Positions 1 to 5,502 of a stretch of 5,787 bases of DNA are shown piece by piece. Both the position numbers and the translations under genes were made by a program. The notes below the pieces were generated by a model. The model was given only the letters and a program-made list of their open reading frames with translations, had not been told where the DNA came from and did not search any database. The DNA is taken from NCBI GenBank assembly GCA_013203065.1, contig JABMQV010000718.1, positions 1 through 5,787 of the forward strand. Direction: 5' to 3'. The stretch is from Desulfobacteraceae bacterium. GTDB taxonomy: Bacteria > Desulfobacterota > DSM-4660 > Desulfatiglandales > Desulfatiglandaceae. The first letter of the stretch is position 1. Each line of letters opens with the position of its first letter.

Positions 1-146
1 GTTGTCTGAGATAGCAATTCGATCCCCTTCCGGAACACAGGGAAAACACTGAAACAGGCAGCTTTCTTAAAGCGGTTTGAGGGTTTCCCCGTTCGTCTTT
101 TCATCATTACCCGTCTGAGGGTGACACGGTCCGGATGTCAATGTGA

Positions 147-210
147 AACTGGGGGCAGACCTTGATACGTGACAACACAATGATTCACAATTCAAGGTCT
201 GCCCCCAGTT
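147..210. repeat. REP/BIME-like long palindrome
   Basis: Arms at 147-172 and 185-210 are reverse complements over 23 of 26 positions. The outer 19 pairs (147-165 with 192-210) are perfect, followed by a 3x3 internal mismatch, four more pairs (GTGA/TCAC) and a 12-nt loop. The core is GGGGGCAGACCTTGA. From general knowledge, similar GGGGGCAGACCTT or GGGGTCAGACCTT palindromes recur in many proteobacterial and Desulfobacterota genomes and are linked to single-strand Y1 (IS200/RAYT-like) transposases. No transposase lies in this window. The hairpin could also stop transcription, since a loosely T-rich run follows on the plus strand. Confidence 0.75.
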
Positions 211-315
211 CTCTTTAAAATCTTTTCCCCTCTCTGTCTATAACTGAATCCCGGCTATTTGGTGCCCGTCCTTGTTTTCTCAGGTCATGTGGATCTAAAA
301 AGAAAACGGGCCGAA

Positions 316-324
316 TGGGGGCAG
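316..324 (+). repeat. Half-site of the GGGGGCAG element
   Basis: TGGGGGCAG repeats exactly the sequence at 150-158 in the left arm of the palindrome, then diverges into TTATTGTAACTT. No second arm pairs with it nearby, so it is either half of a decayed palindrome, a related element with a different tail, or chance. Confidence 0.35.
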
Positions 325-410
325 TTATTGTAACTTACCCAAGCCTCCCCGGGGGCATGGGTGGACAAATCCCTTTCGAAGTGACTCGAAAAAGGCTACA
401 ATGATCAGTG

Positions 411-424
411 CCGGTTTCAACCGG
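411..424. repeat. Small hairpin CCGGTT-TC-AACCGG
   Basis: Six-base arms separated by two bases, with no T-run following, so it is not a terminator. It lies close to another weak hairpin at 372-395 (TTTCGA paired with TCGAAA, extended by CC/GG across a two-base bulge). No function can be assigned. Confidence 0.35.
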
Positions 425-539
425 AAAGATCACCCGGATCAGCACCGACAACCTCCGTGAATTCGGGTTGAAGGCTTGCCCGAGAGGTCTTTCTCAGAGG
501 CACGTGGTTTACTCCCCCAAACGCAGTCCGGGGATGAGA

Positions 540-579
540 ACGGAACCTTGAACCTCTGAACCTTTGAACCCGTGAACGC
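540..579 (+). repeat. Degenerate 8-nt tandem array (TTGAACCT type)
   Basis: Successive units TTGAACCT, CTGAACCT, TTGAACCC and GTGAACGC run from 548 to 579, preceded by a shorter related unit (GGAACC, 542-547). All keep a GAAC core at eight-base spacing. The array leads into TGAACGCCTAC (573-583), which is found again at 1393-1403. Such arrays are common in noncoding DNA of Desulfobacterota as far as I recall; the function is unknown. Confidence 0.65.
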
Positions 580-583
580 CTAC

Positions 584-603
584 GATAAAGGATAAAGGAT
601 AAA
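584..603 (+). repeat. GATAAAG heptamer tandem array
   Basis: Two complete GATAAAG units and a final GATAAA give 2.9 perfect copies of seven bases. The array directly follows the octamer array. Perfect short tandem copies are prone to replication slippage, so copy number may vary between strains. Confidence 0.7.
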
Positions 604-684
604 TGACCAAGACACAACATCTTCGCATCTTGCGGCGTAACTTCTCAATAAGTCCGGGAGAAATAATAGGATTTCTGGAGCCCA

Positions 685-699
685 TCCCGTCCTACGGGA
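685..699. repeat. Hairpin TCCCGT-CCT-ACGGGA
   Basis: Six perfect base pairs close a three-base loop. No T-run follows on either strand within a few bases, so this is not a standard intrinsic terminator. A 10-bp palindrome GTTAATTAAC lies at 711-720. Confidence 0.4.
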
Positions 700-776
700 A
701 GGTTCAAGGGGTTAATTAACTTGAGATTGAGGGTCATAATGTGGTTTACTGCGAAGACGTTCCCTTAATACCCGAT

Positions 777-805
777 TCCGTAAAAGGTAACGAACACCTT
801 ATAAT
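777..805 (+). promoter_or_regulatory. Candidate promoter for the small membrane protein
   Basis: TATAAT at 800-805 is an exact sigma-70-type -10 box. Transcription would begin near 812, about 45 bases before the GTG start and upstream of the Shine-Dalgarno at 844. The -35 region (777-782, TCCGTA) is a poor match, so the call rests on the -10 box and its position. It also fits the gene starting at 858, not 741, because the box would lie inside a longer reading frame. Confidence 0.3.
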
Positions 806-843
806 TTCAAAGTGCAATTCTCATTACCGGATAGGGAGCCTGG

Positions 844-851
844 AAGGAGGT
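844..851 (+). promoter_or_regulatory. Strong Shine-Dalgarno that sets the start at 858
   Basis: AAGGAGGT, a near-complete anti-16S match, ends six bases before GTG at 858-860. That GTG is in frame with the upstream ATG at 741, which has no comparable ribosome site. The protein therefore most likely begins at 858. Confidence 0.75.
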
Positions 852-857
852 AGGAAA

Positions 858-1187
858 GTGCGAGAGTTGTTTGCCATTGTTTCCTTTGTCATGGCGGTGG
901 TTGGCGGGCTGGCGACGATGTTTCTCAAAGATAGAGACAAGCAGACAATGGGTTCCATTGTTGCAGGCGCCTTTTTGATCTCTTTTTTTATAAACGTCCA
1001 TCAAGAGGCCAAACTGCTTCTCCAGGTCGCCTGCCTGGTGTCATTTGCCATGGCCGTAACGGGTGGCGTGGTGACAATTTTCAGTAACGAAAAGAATAGA
1101 CGGACAGGCGCAATCGGCATCGGGATCGTGGCCTTGGGAACAACCCTCTTCATCCTCTTTATGTATCTGGAGTTTCGTCCCTTTTGA
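858..1187 (+). CDS. Small four-helix membrane protein with internal duplication
   Basis: I do not recognise a named family. From the GTG start the product is 109 residues, nearly all membrane segments: about 4-22, 32-46, 55-75 and 84-103, with short charged links (KDRDK at 24-28; NEKNRR at 77-82). The two halves resemble each other at an offset of about 53 residues: SFVMAVVGGLATMF (9-22) matches SFAMAVTGGVVTIF (62-75), each followed by a charged loop, a T, and a Gly-rich helix (MGSIVAGAFL; AIGIGIVALG). It is therefore a tandem duplication of a two-helix hairpin. There is no signal cleavage site and there are no catalytic motifs. It is likely an inner-membrane protein of unknown role, transcribed alone and convergent with the acyl-CoA gene cluster. 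An ATG at 741 would add 39 polar residues that lack the membrane character of the rest; the Shine-Dalgarno at 844 argues against it. Confidence 0.7.
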   Translation: MRELFAIVSFVMAVVGGLATMFLKDRDKQTMGSIVAGAFLISFFINVHQEAKLLLQVACLVSFAMAVTGGVVTIFSNEKNRRTGAIGIGIVALGTTLFILFMYLEFRPF

Positions 1188-1564
1188 CACGTATCTGTTT
1201 TTCCAGTTCCTCCTTAACTGCAATCCCGATTTTTTCTAATATACATGGCTTTTTTATGTACTTGCCTGCCCTGTGGAATTTCCCAGGAAGGAACCCTATT
1301 CAAAAGGGCTGGCCTACAAGCAAGGTCAACGAAAGAGAGGTAACCCTGAACCCCGTCTGCCATCCGGCGGGCAGGGGTGAACTCTGGACCTATGAACGCC
1401 TACAAAAATCCATTGGGTGGCTAAAATCATCTGAAGAAACCAGAAAGGGCCCTGAAGGTCCATAAGAAAAACTGTCGGAGCAGGAAACATGAATAAAACA
1501 GGAATTAATTTACATTTGAGGACGGCTGGGAGGTGCACTCAGGGAAATGCCGCAAAGTATCACT
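1188..1564. other. Convergent intergenic stretch without a confident gene
   Basis: This lies between the stop codons of two convergent genes. It contains a TGAAC-repeat region with a GC-rich hairpin (1345-1403) and a minus-strand open frame (1159-1299) that reads like protein but has no start codon. I find no clear intrinsic terminator for either flanking gene: the hairpin at 1270-1287 (CCTG, a T bulge and GG, paired with CCCAGG) is not followed by a T-run. Confidence 0.55.
1345..1403 (+). repeat. Second TGAAC-repeat site enclosing a hairpin
   Basis: TGAAC units at about 1347, 1378 and 1393 flank a stem-loop at 1352-1377 (CTGCC paired with GGCAG, extended by CCC/GGG across a two-base bulge). 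The site ends in TGAACGCCTAC (1393-1403), identical to 573-583 and in the same orientation. It looks like a diverged relative of the octamer array on the other side of the membrane-protein gene. Confidence 0.5.
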
Positions 1565-3094
1565 TTATTCTTGCCCTTTTAGGACGCTTTCTCTCAGCTT
1601 TCTCTTTAGAATTTTCCCCGTGCTTCCCTGAGGTAGCGAATCCACGAATTCAACAACCCTTGGGGCCTTAAATTTGGCCATTTTAGCTCTCGCAAAATCA
1701 ATGATCTCTTGTTCCGTTGCAGTATTTTCTTTCTTTAATACAATGTATGCTTTGGCTATTTCCCCCTTTACTTTGTCAGGTATACCGATTACCGCAGCCA
1801 GTGCGACCTTCGGGTGTGTGTAAAGAACCTCCTCTATCTCAATCGGATAGATATTGTAGCCACCCGTTATGATCAGGTCTTGTTTGCGGTCAACAACGTA
1901 TAAATACCCATCATCGTCAAGGTAGCCAAGATCACCCGAGTGGAACCATCCATTCTTATAAACCACTTCGTTGACTTCCGGTCTGTTCCAATATCCATGA
2001 ATTGAAAAGACATCTCCTTTTTCAATAATTTCACCCACCTCTCCCGGTGGCAAATCATTGTCGTTGTCGTCAACGATCCTCACCCAAATATTGGACAATG
2101 GCGTTCCTACTGAATTAGGTTTGCGAACGTCCACTATAGGATTTAAGGTCGTAAAGCCACATCCTTCAGTCTGACCATATCCATCCAGATGGGTAACTCC
2201 AAACTTATCCTCCACCTCTTTGATTAACTCCGAAGGGCAGTGGGCACCGCCGCTGTTTACAGTTCGAAGTGAAGTTAGGTCGTATTTATCTGGATCGAAC
2301 GCTTCCAGTAAATAGACAAACATCGTGGGTGTTCCAGCAAAATAGGTTCCACGATATCGGCTGATATGATCCATGACTTTATCAGCATCAAATCTGTCGA
2401 TAACGATAAGTGTGCCACCTATCGTAAAACAGTTCATCAGGACGACATTCAGAGCGAAGTTGTTAAATAGAGGGAGGGCACAAATGAAGCGATCGTCACT
2501 ATTGAATTTGTTTTTGTCAATACATCCGTATACATTGGACAAAATTGATTTGTGGGTCTGTGTGGCCCCTTTGGGAGTGCCGGTCGTGCCGGAAGTAAAA
2601 ATCATGCTTGCAATGTCATCGTAGGCTACGGCAGGGGATGCTGAAAACGATCTTTCTGAATCAAGAAGCCTCTCACAATCCACGGCGTCAGTCGTTTGCT
2701 CACCAAACAAAAAGACTTTTTCTAATTTTGGCAAGGATTCCATAACTTCCTTATGTAAAGGCTGCCATAGATCTGAGTCAGCCACGATAGCCCTTGCTCC
2801 TGTCGTGTTCCCAATATGGCCTATTTCATGTAGTTTATACATGACATTCAGTGGAATAACCCTTGCGCCTGTTTTAATAATGGCAAAATGGCTCAAGATC
2901 ATATTTATGCCGTTGGGCAAGAATCCCATGACCCAGTCTCCCACCCCTATACCTTGCTCAGCGATTCCATATGCCAGCCTGTCAATCAGTTCATTGAGTT
3001 TTTTGTAAGTGATTTGTTTTTCTTGAAATATGGTGGCGATTTTGTCAGGGTAAGTCCTTCCGGTATTCTCTAACATTTCCCATAAAGTTTGCAT
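1565..3094 (-). CDS. Acyl-CoA synthetase (AMP-forming, class I)
   Basis: This enzyme joins a carboxylic acid to CoA through an acyl-AMP intermediate, using ATP, in the cytoplasm. At 509 residues it is a full-length member of the adenylate-forming family (FadD/ligase type). All core motifs are present: the phosphate loop TSGTTGTPKG (167-176), YGQTE (306-310), SGDLG (386-390) with the ribose-binding Asp388, the hinge VDRKQD (401-406), the GGYNIYP turn (411-417) and the C-terminal PQGSTGK (488-494), whose Lys494 is the expected adenylation lysine. AGAGGT lies eight bases before the ATG, supporting the start. It is the last gene of the minus-strand set, 51 bases after the dehydrogenase. Motifs do not fix the chain length; the mutase nearby suggests a short or branched acid. 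An acid other than a fatty acid, such as a hydroxy or dicarboxylic acid, is possible. Confidence 0.95.
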   Translation of the reverse strand: MQTLWEMLENTGRTYPDKIATIFQEKQITYKKLNELIDRLAYGIAEQGIGVGDWVMGFLPNGINMILSHFAIIKTGARVIPLNVMYKLHEIGHIGNTTGARAIVADSDLWQPLHKEVMESLPKLEKVFLFGEQTTDAVDCERLLDSERSFSASPAVAYDDIASMIFTSGTTGTPKGATQTHKSILSNVYGCIDKNKFNSDDRFICALPLFNNFALNVVLMNCFTIGGTLIVIDRFDADKVMDHISRYRGTYFAGTPTMFVYLLEAFDPDKYDLTSLRTVNSGGAHCPSELIKEVEDKFGVTHLDGYGQTEGCGFTTLNPIVDVRKPNSVGTPLSNIWVRIVDDNDNDLPPGEVGEIIEKGDVFSIHGYWNRPEVNEVVYKNGWFHSGDLGYLDDDGYLYVVDRKQDLIITGGYNIYPIEIEEVLYTHPKVALAAVIGIPDKVKGEIAKAYIVLKKENTATEQEIIDFARAKMAKFKAPRVVEFVDSLPQGSTGKILKRKLRESVLKGQE

Positions 3095-3145
3095 ATCTTC
3101 ACACCTCTGGTGCCTCTCATCTGAGAAGCCTTTTCAATGAGTCTG

Positions 3146-3955
3146 TTAGTAGCGACCTAATTGTGAAGCCACTGCTCCTAAGTGAAGAGGCGTCTTGAGT
3201 TCCAGCGCCAACTCGAGGGCTAATTGAAAGTCCTTATAGATGAGATCGAGGGTGCCTTCAGGTTTATAGTTTTCTTTCCAGGATGCCACCATATCCCAGT
3301 GTTCCACAACCCAGCTGTCTCCCGTACTTACCTTAATGAGATCTCTTAATAAATCAATGTCCAAGCCTGCCTTCTCGGCAAGAGCCGTTGCTTCGTAGGC
3401 AGCGTTCATTTGAATTAGAAGAAGGAGGTTATTCGCCAATTTGGCAACCTCTCCCATTCCCACATTTCCCATGTGGAAAATGTTTTTTCCCATGTTTTCA
3501 AGGAGCGGGCGAACTCTTTCATAGGTCTCCTTTTCTCCTCCCACCATCATGGATAACGTCCCCGCCTCTGCACCGTGTCTTCCACCACTTACGGGCGCAT
3601 CCACGATCTGAATCTCTTTCTCTTTGGCCTTACCGGCTATTTTTTGAACAGAGGTGGGGCTTATGGTGGATGCAATAATTATGCATGACCCGGGTTTGCA
3701 TGACTCCAAAAGACAACCCCCGTCAAGCACAACAGCCTCAACCTGCTCTGTTGTTCTGACCATAACAATAACACTATCCGAAAACTCCCCAATTTGTTTA
3801 ATAGATGCCCCTTTCGAGGCGCCAAGCTTTGCCAGTTCATCCATGGCAGCTTTGTTAATATCAAACACAAAGACCTCGTATCCTGACTCTATGAGGTTCT
3901 TGGCCATGGGAAAACCCATTTCTCCTGTACCGATAAATCCAATTTTTCTATCCAT
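3146..3955 (-). CDS. 3-hydroxyisobutyrate dehydrogenase-family oxidoreductase, short C-terminus
   Basis: A beta-hydroxyacid dehydrogenase, a family that oxidises 3-hydroxyisobutyrate or related acids, or reduces semialdehydes such as tartronate semialdehyde, with a nicotinamide cofactor. The Rossmann start IGFIGTGEMG (5-14) is clear. Asp32 at the end of the second strand suggests NAD over NADP (inference). The substrate loop DAPVSGG (119-125) and the catalytic segment GEVAKLANN (168-176), with Lys172 and Asn176, are intact, as is the KDFQLALELA helix (241-250). At 269 residues it stops after ASQLGRY, about 20-30 residues short of typical members (about 290-300), and so lacks the last helix. 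The downstream frames do not obviously continue the family sequence. GAGGA lies four bases before ATG, a slightly tight ribosome site. It sits 56 bases after the racemase-family gene and 51 before the ligase. The real substrate is unknown. Confidence 0.92.
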   Translation of the reverse strand: MDRKIGFIGTGEMGFPMAKNLIESGYEVFVFDINKAAMDELAKLGASKGASIKQIGEFSDSVIVMVRTTEQVEAVVLDGGCLLESCKPGSCIIIASTISPTSVQKIAGKAKEKEIQIVDAPVSGGRHGAEAGTLSMMVGGEKETYERVRPLLENMGKNIFHMGNVGMGEVAKLANNLLLLIQMNAAYEATALAEKAGLDIDLLRDLIKVSTGDSWVVEHWDMVASWKENYKPEGTLDLIYKDFQLALELALELKTPLHLGAVASQLGRY

Positions 3956-4011
3956 GGTATCCTCGCAGTGGTTGTAGGTTTTCAGTAGATATACACTTCC
4001 AGGCTCTACAA

Positions 4012-4794
4012 TCAGACTTTGATTCCGTAAACCTCATGGGCCGCTTTTAGCTGCTCCTTGCTAGGCGATTCGTATAAACCGACGCGGCTGGTGCCAATTC
4101 CCGAAACCTGCTTCATAACAATCATCGATTCAGCAGTTTTCATGAGTGCACCGGATACGTCAAGAATGGTTGCCCCTTTGATGTTTGTCAGCCCATTTTG
4201 AACAACAATAAGATTCAAGAGCCCACACCCGGGCAGGATGACCTCCGCGCCACCGTCAACCGCCTTTTCTCCCGCCTCTTTAAATGCCGCCAGCACTGGC
4301 TCTGGATTATTGAAGGAATTGGCCAGGACCTCCAGTGAAATATCAAAATACTGTCCTTCTACGGCCCTTGATTGCAGCGCATATTCAGCGACAAGTCGAT
4401 CATATTTCTTTTGAATCACCTGCCGTTGGTAGGTAACAACAGAAAATTTTCTGCCGTACATACAGGCAAATAACATTCCGGTTTCCGCCAGCGTGACAAC
4501 AGGGATATTCATAACCTCTCGTGCTTCCTTAATAACAGGGTCGAAAAAACACCCTATGGCAACGGCATCATACCCTTCTGCTTCCGCTTTTAGCATACTA
4601 TTAAGGATGTGGTAATCATTTAGATACTGTATATAGTTGAAGTGCAAATCCATGCTCCCAGAAGGGACACCCCGAATCTCCAGTTGAAACTTCTCCCCTA
4701 AGATCCTCCTTGCGTGTTCCTTTATTGCCTCCCCATAGGCAGGCAACCCGGAAATCGGCGTGCTGCTCTGCCACAAGATCTTGTAATCAGCCAT
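4012..4794 (-). CDS. Asp/Glu/hydantoin racemase-superfamily protein
   Basis: A 260-residue, two-domain protein of the Asp/Glu racemase superfamily (hydantoin racemase, maleate isomerase and arylmalonate decarboxylase are relatives). In racemases two cysteines, one per domain, move a proton at a carbon next to a carboxyl or carbonyl. Both are present: Cys82 in AIGCFFDP and Cys190 in ILPGCGLLN. Two cysteines favour a racemase or cis-trans isomerase over an arylmalonate decarboxylase, which has one. The segment PVVTLAETGM (98-107) and KFSVVTYQRQ (116-125) fit the hydantoin-racemase branch. AAGGAG (4801-4806) lies six bases before the ATG, a strong ribosome site. The gene follows a 278-nt gap after the B12 subunit gene and precedes the dehydrogenase by 56 bases. 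Its substrate is not known; racemising or isomerising a branched acid used by the neighbours is a guess. Confidence 0.9.
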   Translation of the reverse strand: MADYKILWQSSTPISGLPAYGEAIKEHARRILGEKFQLEIRGVPSGSMDLHFNYIQYLNDYHILNSMLKAEAEGYDAVAIGCFFDPVIKEAREVMNIPVVTLAETGMLFACMYGRKFSVVTYQRQVIQKKYDRLVAEYALQSRAVEGQYFDISLEVLANSFNNPEPVLAAFKEAGEKAVDGGAEVILPGCGLLNLIVVQNGLTNIKGATILDVSGALMKTAESMIVMKQVSGIGTSRVGLYESPSKEQLKAAHEVYGIKV

Positions 4795-4839
4795 TTTGAA
4801 CTCCTTTATTCATAAAGTATTACACGTTAGAGAGTCCCG

Positions 4840-4864
4840 AAATTACTGGACCCATTCGTAATTT
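4840..4864. promoter_or_regulatory. Inverted repeat upstream of the racemase-family gene
   Basis: AAATTAC (4840-4846) and GTAATTT (4858-4864) form a perfect seven-base inverted repeat around an 11-base spacer, starting 45 bases upstream of the ATG at 4794. The size and place suit a dimeric repressor site. No regulator gene is visible and no convincing -35/-10 pair was found, so this is only a candidate operator. Confidence 0.3.
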
Positions 4865-5015
4865 AGAAACCCAAGGATACCCCTCCCGCCGTTCCATAAC
4901 CACAACGGGGCTGATCATTAACCGTATGTTTCGCTATGAGCATTTCTTTTGGCCTAACCCCTGCAATATCAGCTTTCGATTGAACCTGGCGATGACGGCA
5001 ACAACCCCTACTCAT
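4863..5015 (-). other. Short open frame in the 278-nt gap, doubtful gene
   Basis: An ATG-started frame of 50 residues fills much of the gap between the B12 subunit and the racemase-family gene, and stays open ten codons further upstream of its ATG. It contains KADIAGVRPKEML and ends TAGGVSLGF. There is no good Shine-Dalgarno (only GGTAGC nearby) and I recognise no family. It could be a small protein, the decayed remnant of a gene, or chance. Confidence 0.15.
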
Positions 5016-5046
5016 GTCAGCTACCGCAAGACCCTGCGAGATACCT

Positions 5047-5070
5047 CAAGAGTGGGGCTCTTGTTTTCTT
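5047..5070 (+). terminator. Hairpin with T-run on the plus (antisense) strand
   Basis: CAAGAG (5047-5052), a five-base loop and CTCTTG (5058-5063) are followed by TTTTCTT (5064-5070) on the plus strand, as in a weak intrinsic terminator. It lies three bases beyond the stop of the B12 subunit gene, but the T-run faces opposite to that gene. On the minus strand the hairpin is followed by AGGTATC, so it should not end the operon by itself. It may block antisense transcription into the mutase genes or protect the 3' end of their mRNA. Confidence 0.4.
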
Positions 5071-5072
5071 GA

Positions 5073-5465
5073 TCAGACGTTCGCCTTTATGTGGTCCACG
5101 ATCTCCTGCATCTTACAGCCTGTCTGGAACACGGTGACATTCATCTTTTCTAAAATAGGCAAATCTTCATCTGCAATGATTCCCCCAAGGAGCAGCTTCA
5201 TGTCTCTTATATTCTTCTCTTCGAGCAACCTAATTATCATCGTGAGCAATTCCTTGTATGAGCCGGAAAGATTACTGACACCAATGAAATCAACATCTTC
5301 CTGTAAAGCCGTGTTCACAACCTGTTCCGGTGTTTGATGCCTACCCATGTAGACAACCTCTATTCCTGCATTCTTGAGCGCAAGCGCAACGACCTTGATT
5401 CCCCGGTCGTGGCCATCCAGTCCGGTCTTTGATACCAAAACACGAATTTTTCTCTTGCCTTTCAT
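5073..5465 (-). CDS. Cobalamin-binding small subunit of an acyl-CoA mutase
   Basis: This 130-residue protein is the stand-alone B12-binding domain that pairs with a separate catalytic subunit, as in split methylmalonyl-CoA, isobutyryl-CoA and 2-hydroxyisobutyryl-CoA mutases. The mutase swaps a hydrogen and a CoA-bearing or hydroxylated group between adjacent carbons through an adenosyl radical. The base-off binding signature is complete: DGHDRG (17-22, DxHxxG, with His19 as the lower cobalt ligand), SNL (64-66, SxL) and LGGIIADED (93-101). Two spots differ from methylmalonyl-CoA mutases as I recall them: GRHQTPE (41-47) where GLRQTPE is usual, and QTGC (114-117) where GPGT is usual. GAGGTG lies seven bases before ATG. 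It is 37 bases downstream of the catalytic-subunit gene, so co-transcription is very likely. Substrate specificity belongs mostly to the large subunit. Confidence 0.95.
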   Translation of the reverse strand: MKGKRKIRVLVSKTGLDGHDRGIKVVALALKNAGIEVVYMGRHQTPEQVVNTALQEDVDFIGVSNLSGSYKELLTMIIRLLEEKNIRDMKLLLGGIIADEDLPILEKMNVTVFQTGCKMQEIVDHIKANV

Positions 5466-5502
5466 TTTGATTCACCTCATACAAGAAATAAGAATCGGAT
5501 AT

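Larger units (their letters stand above)
1..857. other. Noncoding, repeat-rich stretch
   Basis: No open frame here has convincing protein character plus a good ribosome site. The stretch holds a long palindrome (147-210), a related half-site (316-324), small hairpins (372-395, 411-424, 685-699), an octamer array (540-579), a heptamer array (584-603) and a candidate promoter just before the gene at 858. One short open frame, 408-551 on the plus strand (GTG start, 47 codons), has passable composition but only a distant AAGG upstream, so I do not call it. Positions 1-146 show nothing I recognise. Confidence 0.6.

Noticed and set aside
408..551. Plus-strand GTG frame of 47 codons
   Set aside because: Composition is passable, but the start lacks a properly spaced Shine-Dalgarno and the frame ends inside the octamer array.
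417..620. Minus-strand open frame of 67 codons
   Set aside because: It reads through the octamer and heptamer repeats, is rich in Arg and Ser as expected of chance translation, and has no ribosome site or recognisable motif.
741..857. Longer form of the membrane protein starting at ATG 741
   Set aside because: The extra 39 residues are polar and unlike the rest, the ATG has no good ribosome site, an exact TATAAT lies inside this stretch, and GTG 858 has AAGGAGGT six bases upstream.
1184..1465. Plus-strand open frame of 93 codons overlapping the membrane-protein stop
   Set aside because: Low-complexity start, runs through the TGAAC repeats and hairpin, no domain and no ribosome site.
3388..3977. 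Plus-strand open frames opposite the dehydrogenase gene
   Set aside because: They are antisense shadows of a gene with intact family motifs.
3956..4011. Possible cobalamin riboswitch element (GCAGTGG, seen as CCACTGC on the minus strand)
   Set aside because: Only a short resemblance to the B12 box. At 56 bases the gap is far too short for the full fold, and it is not upstream of the mutase genes.
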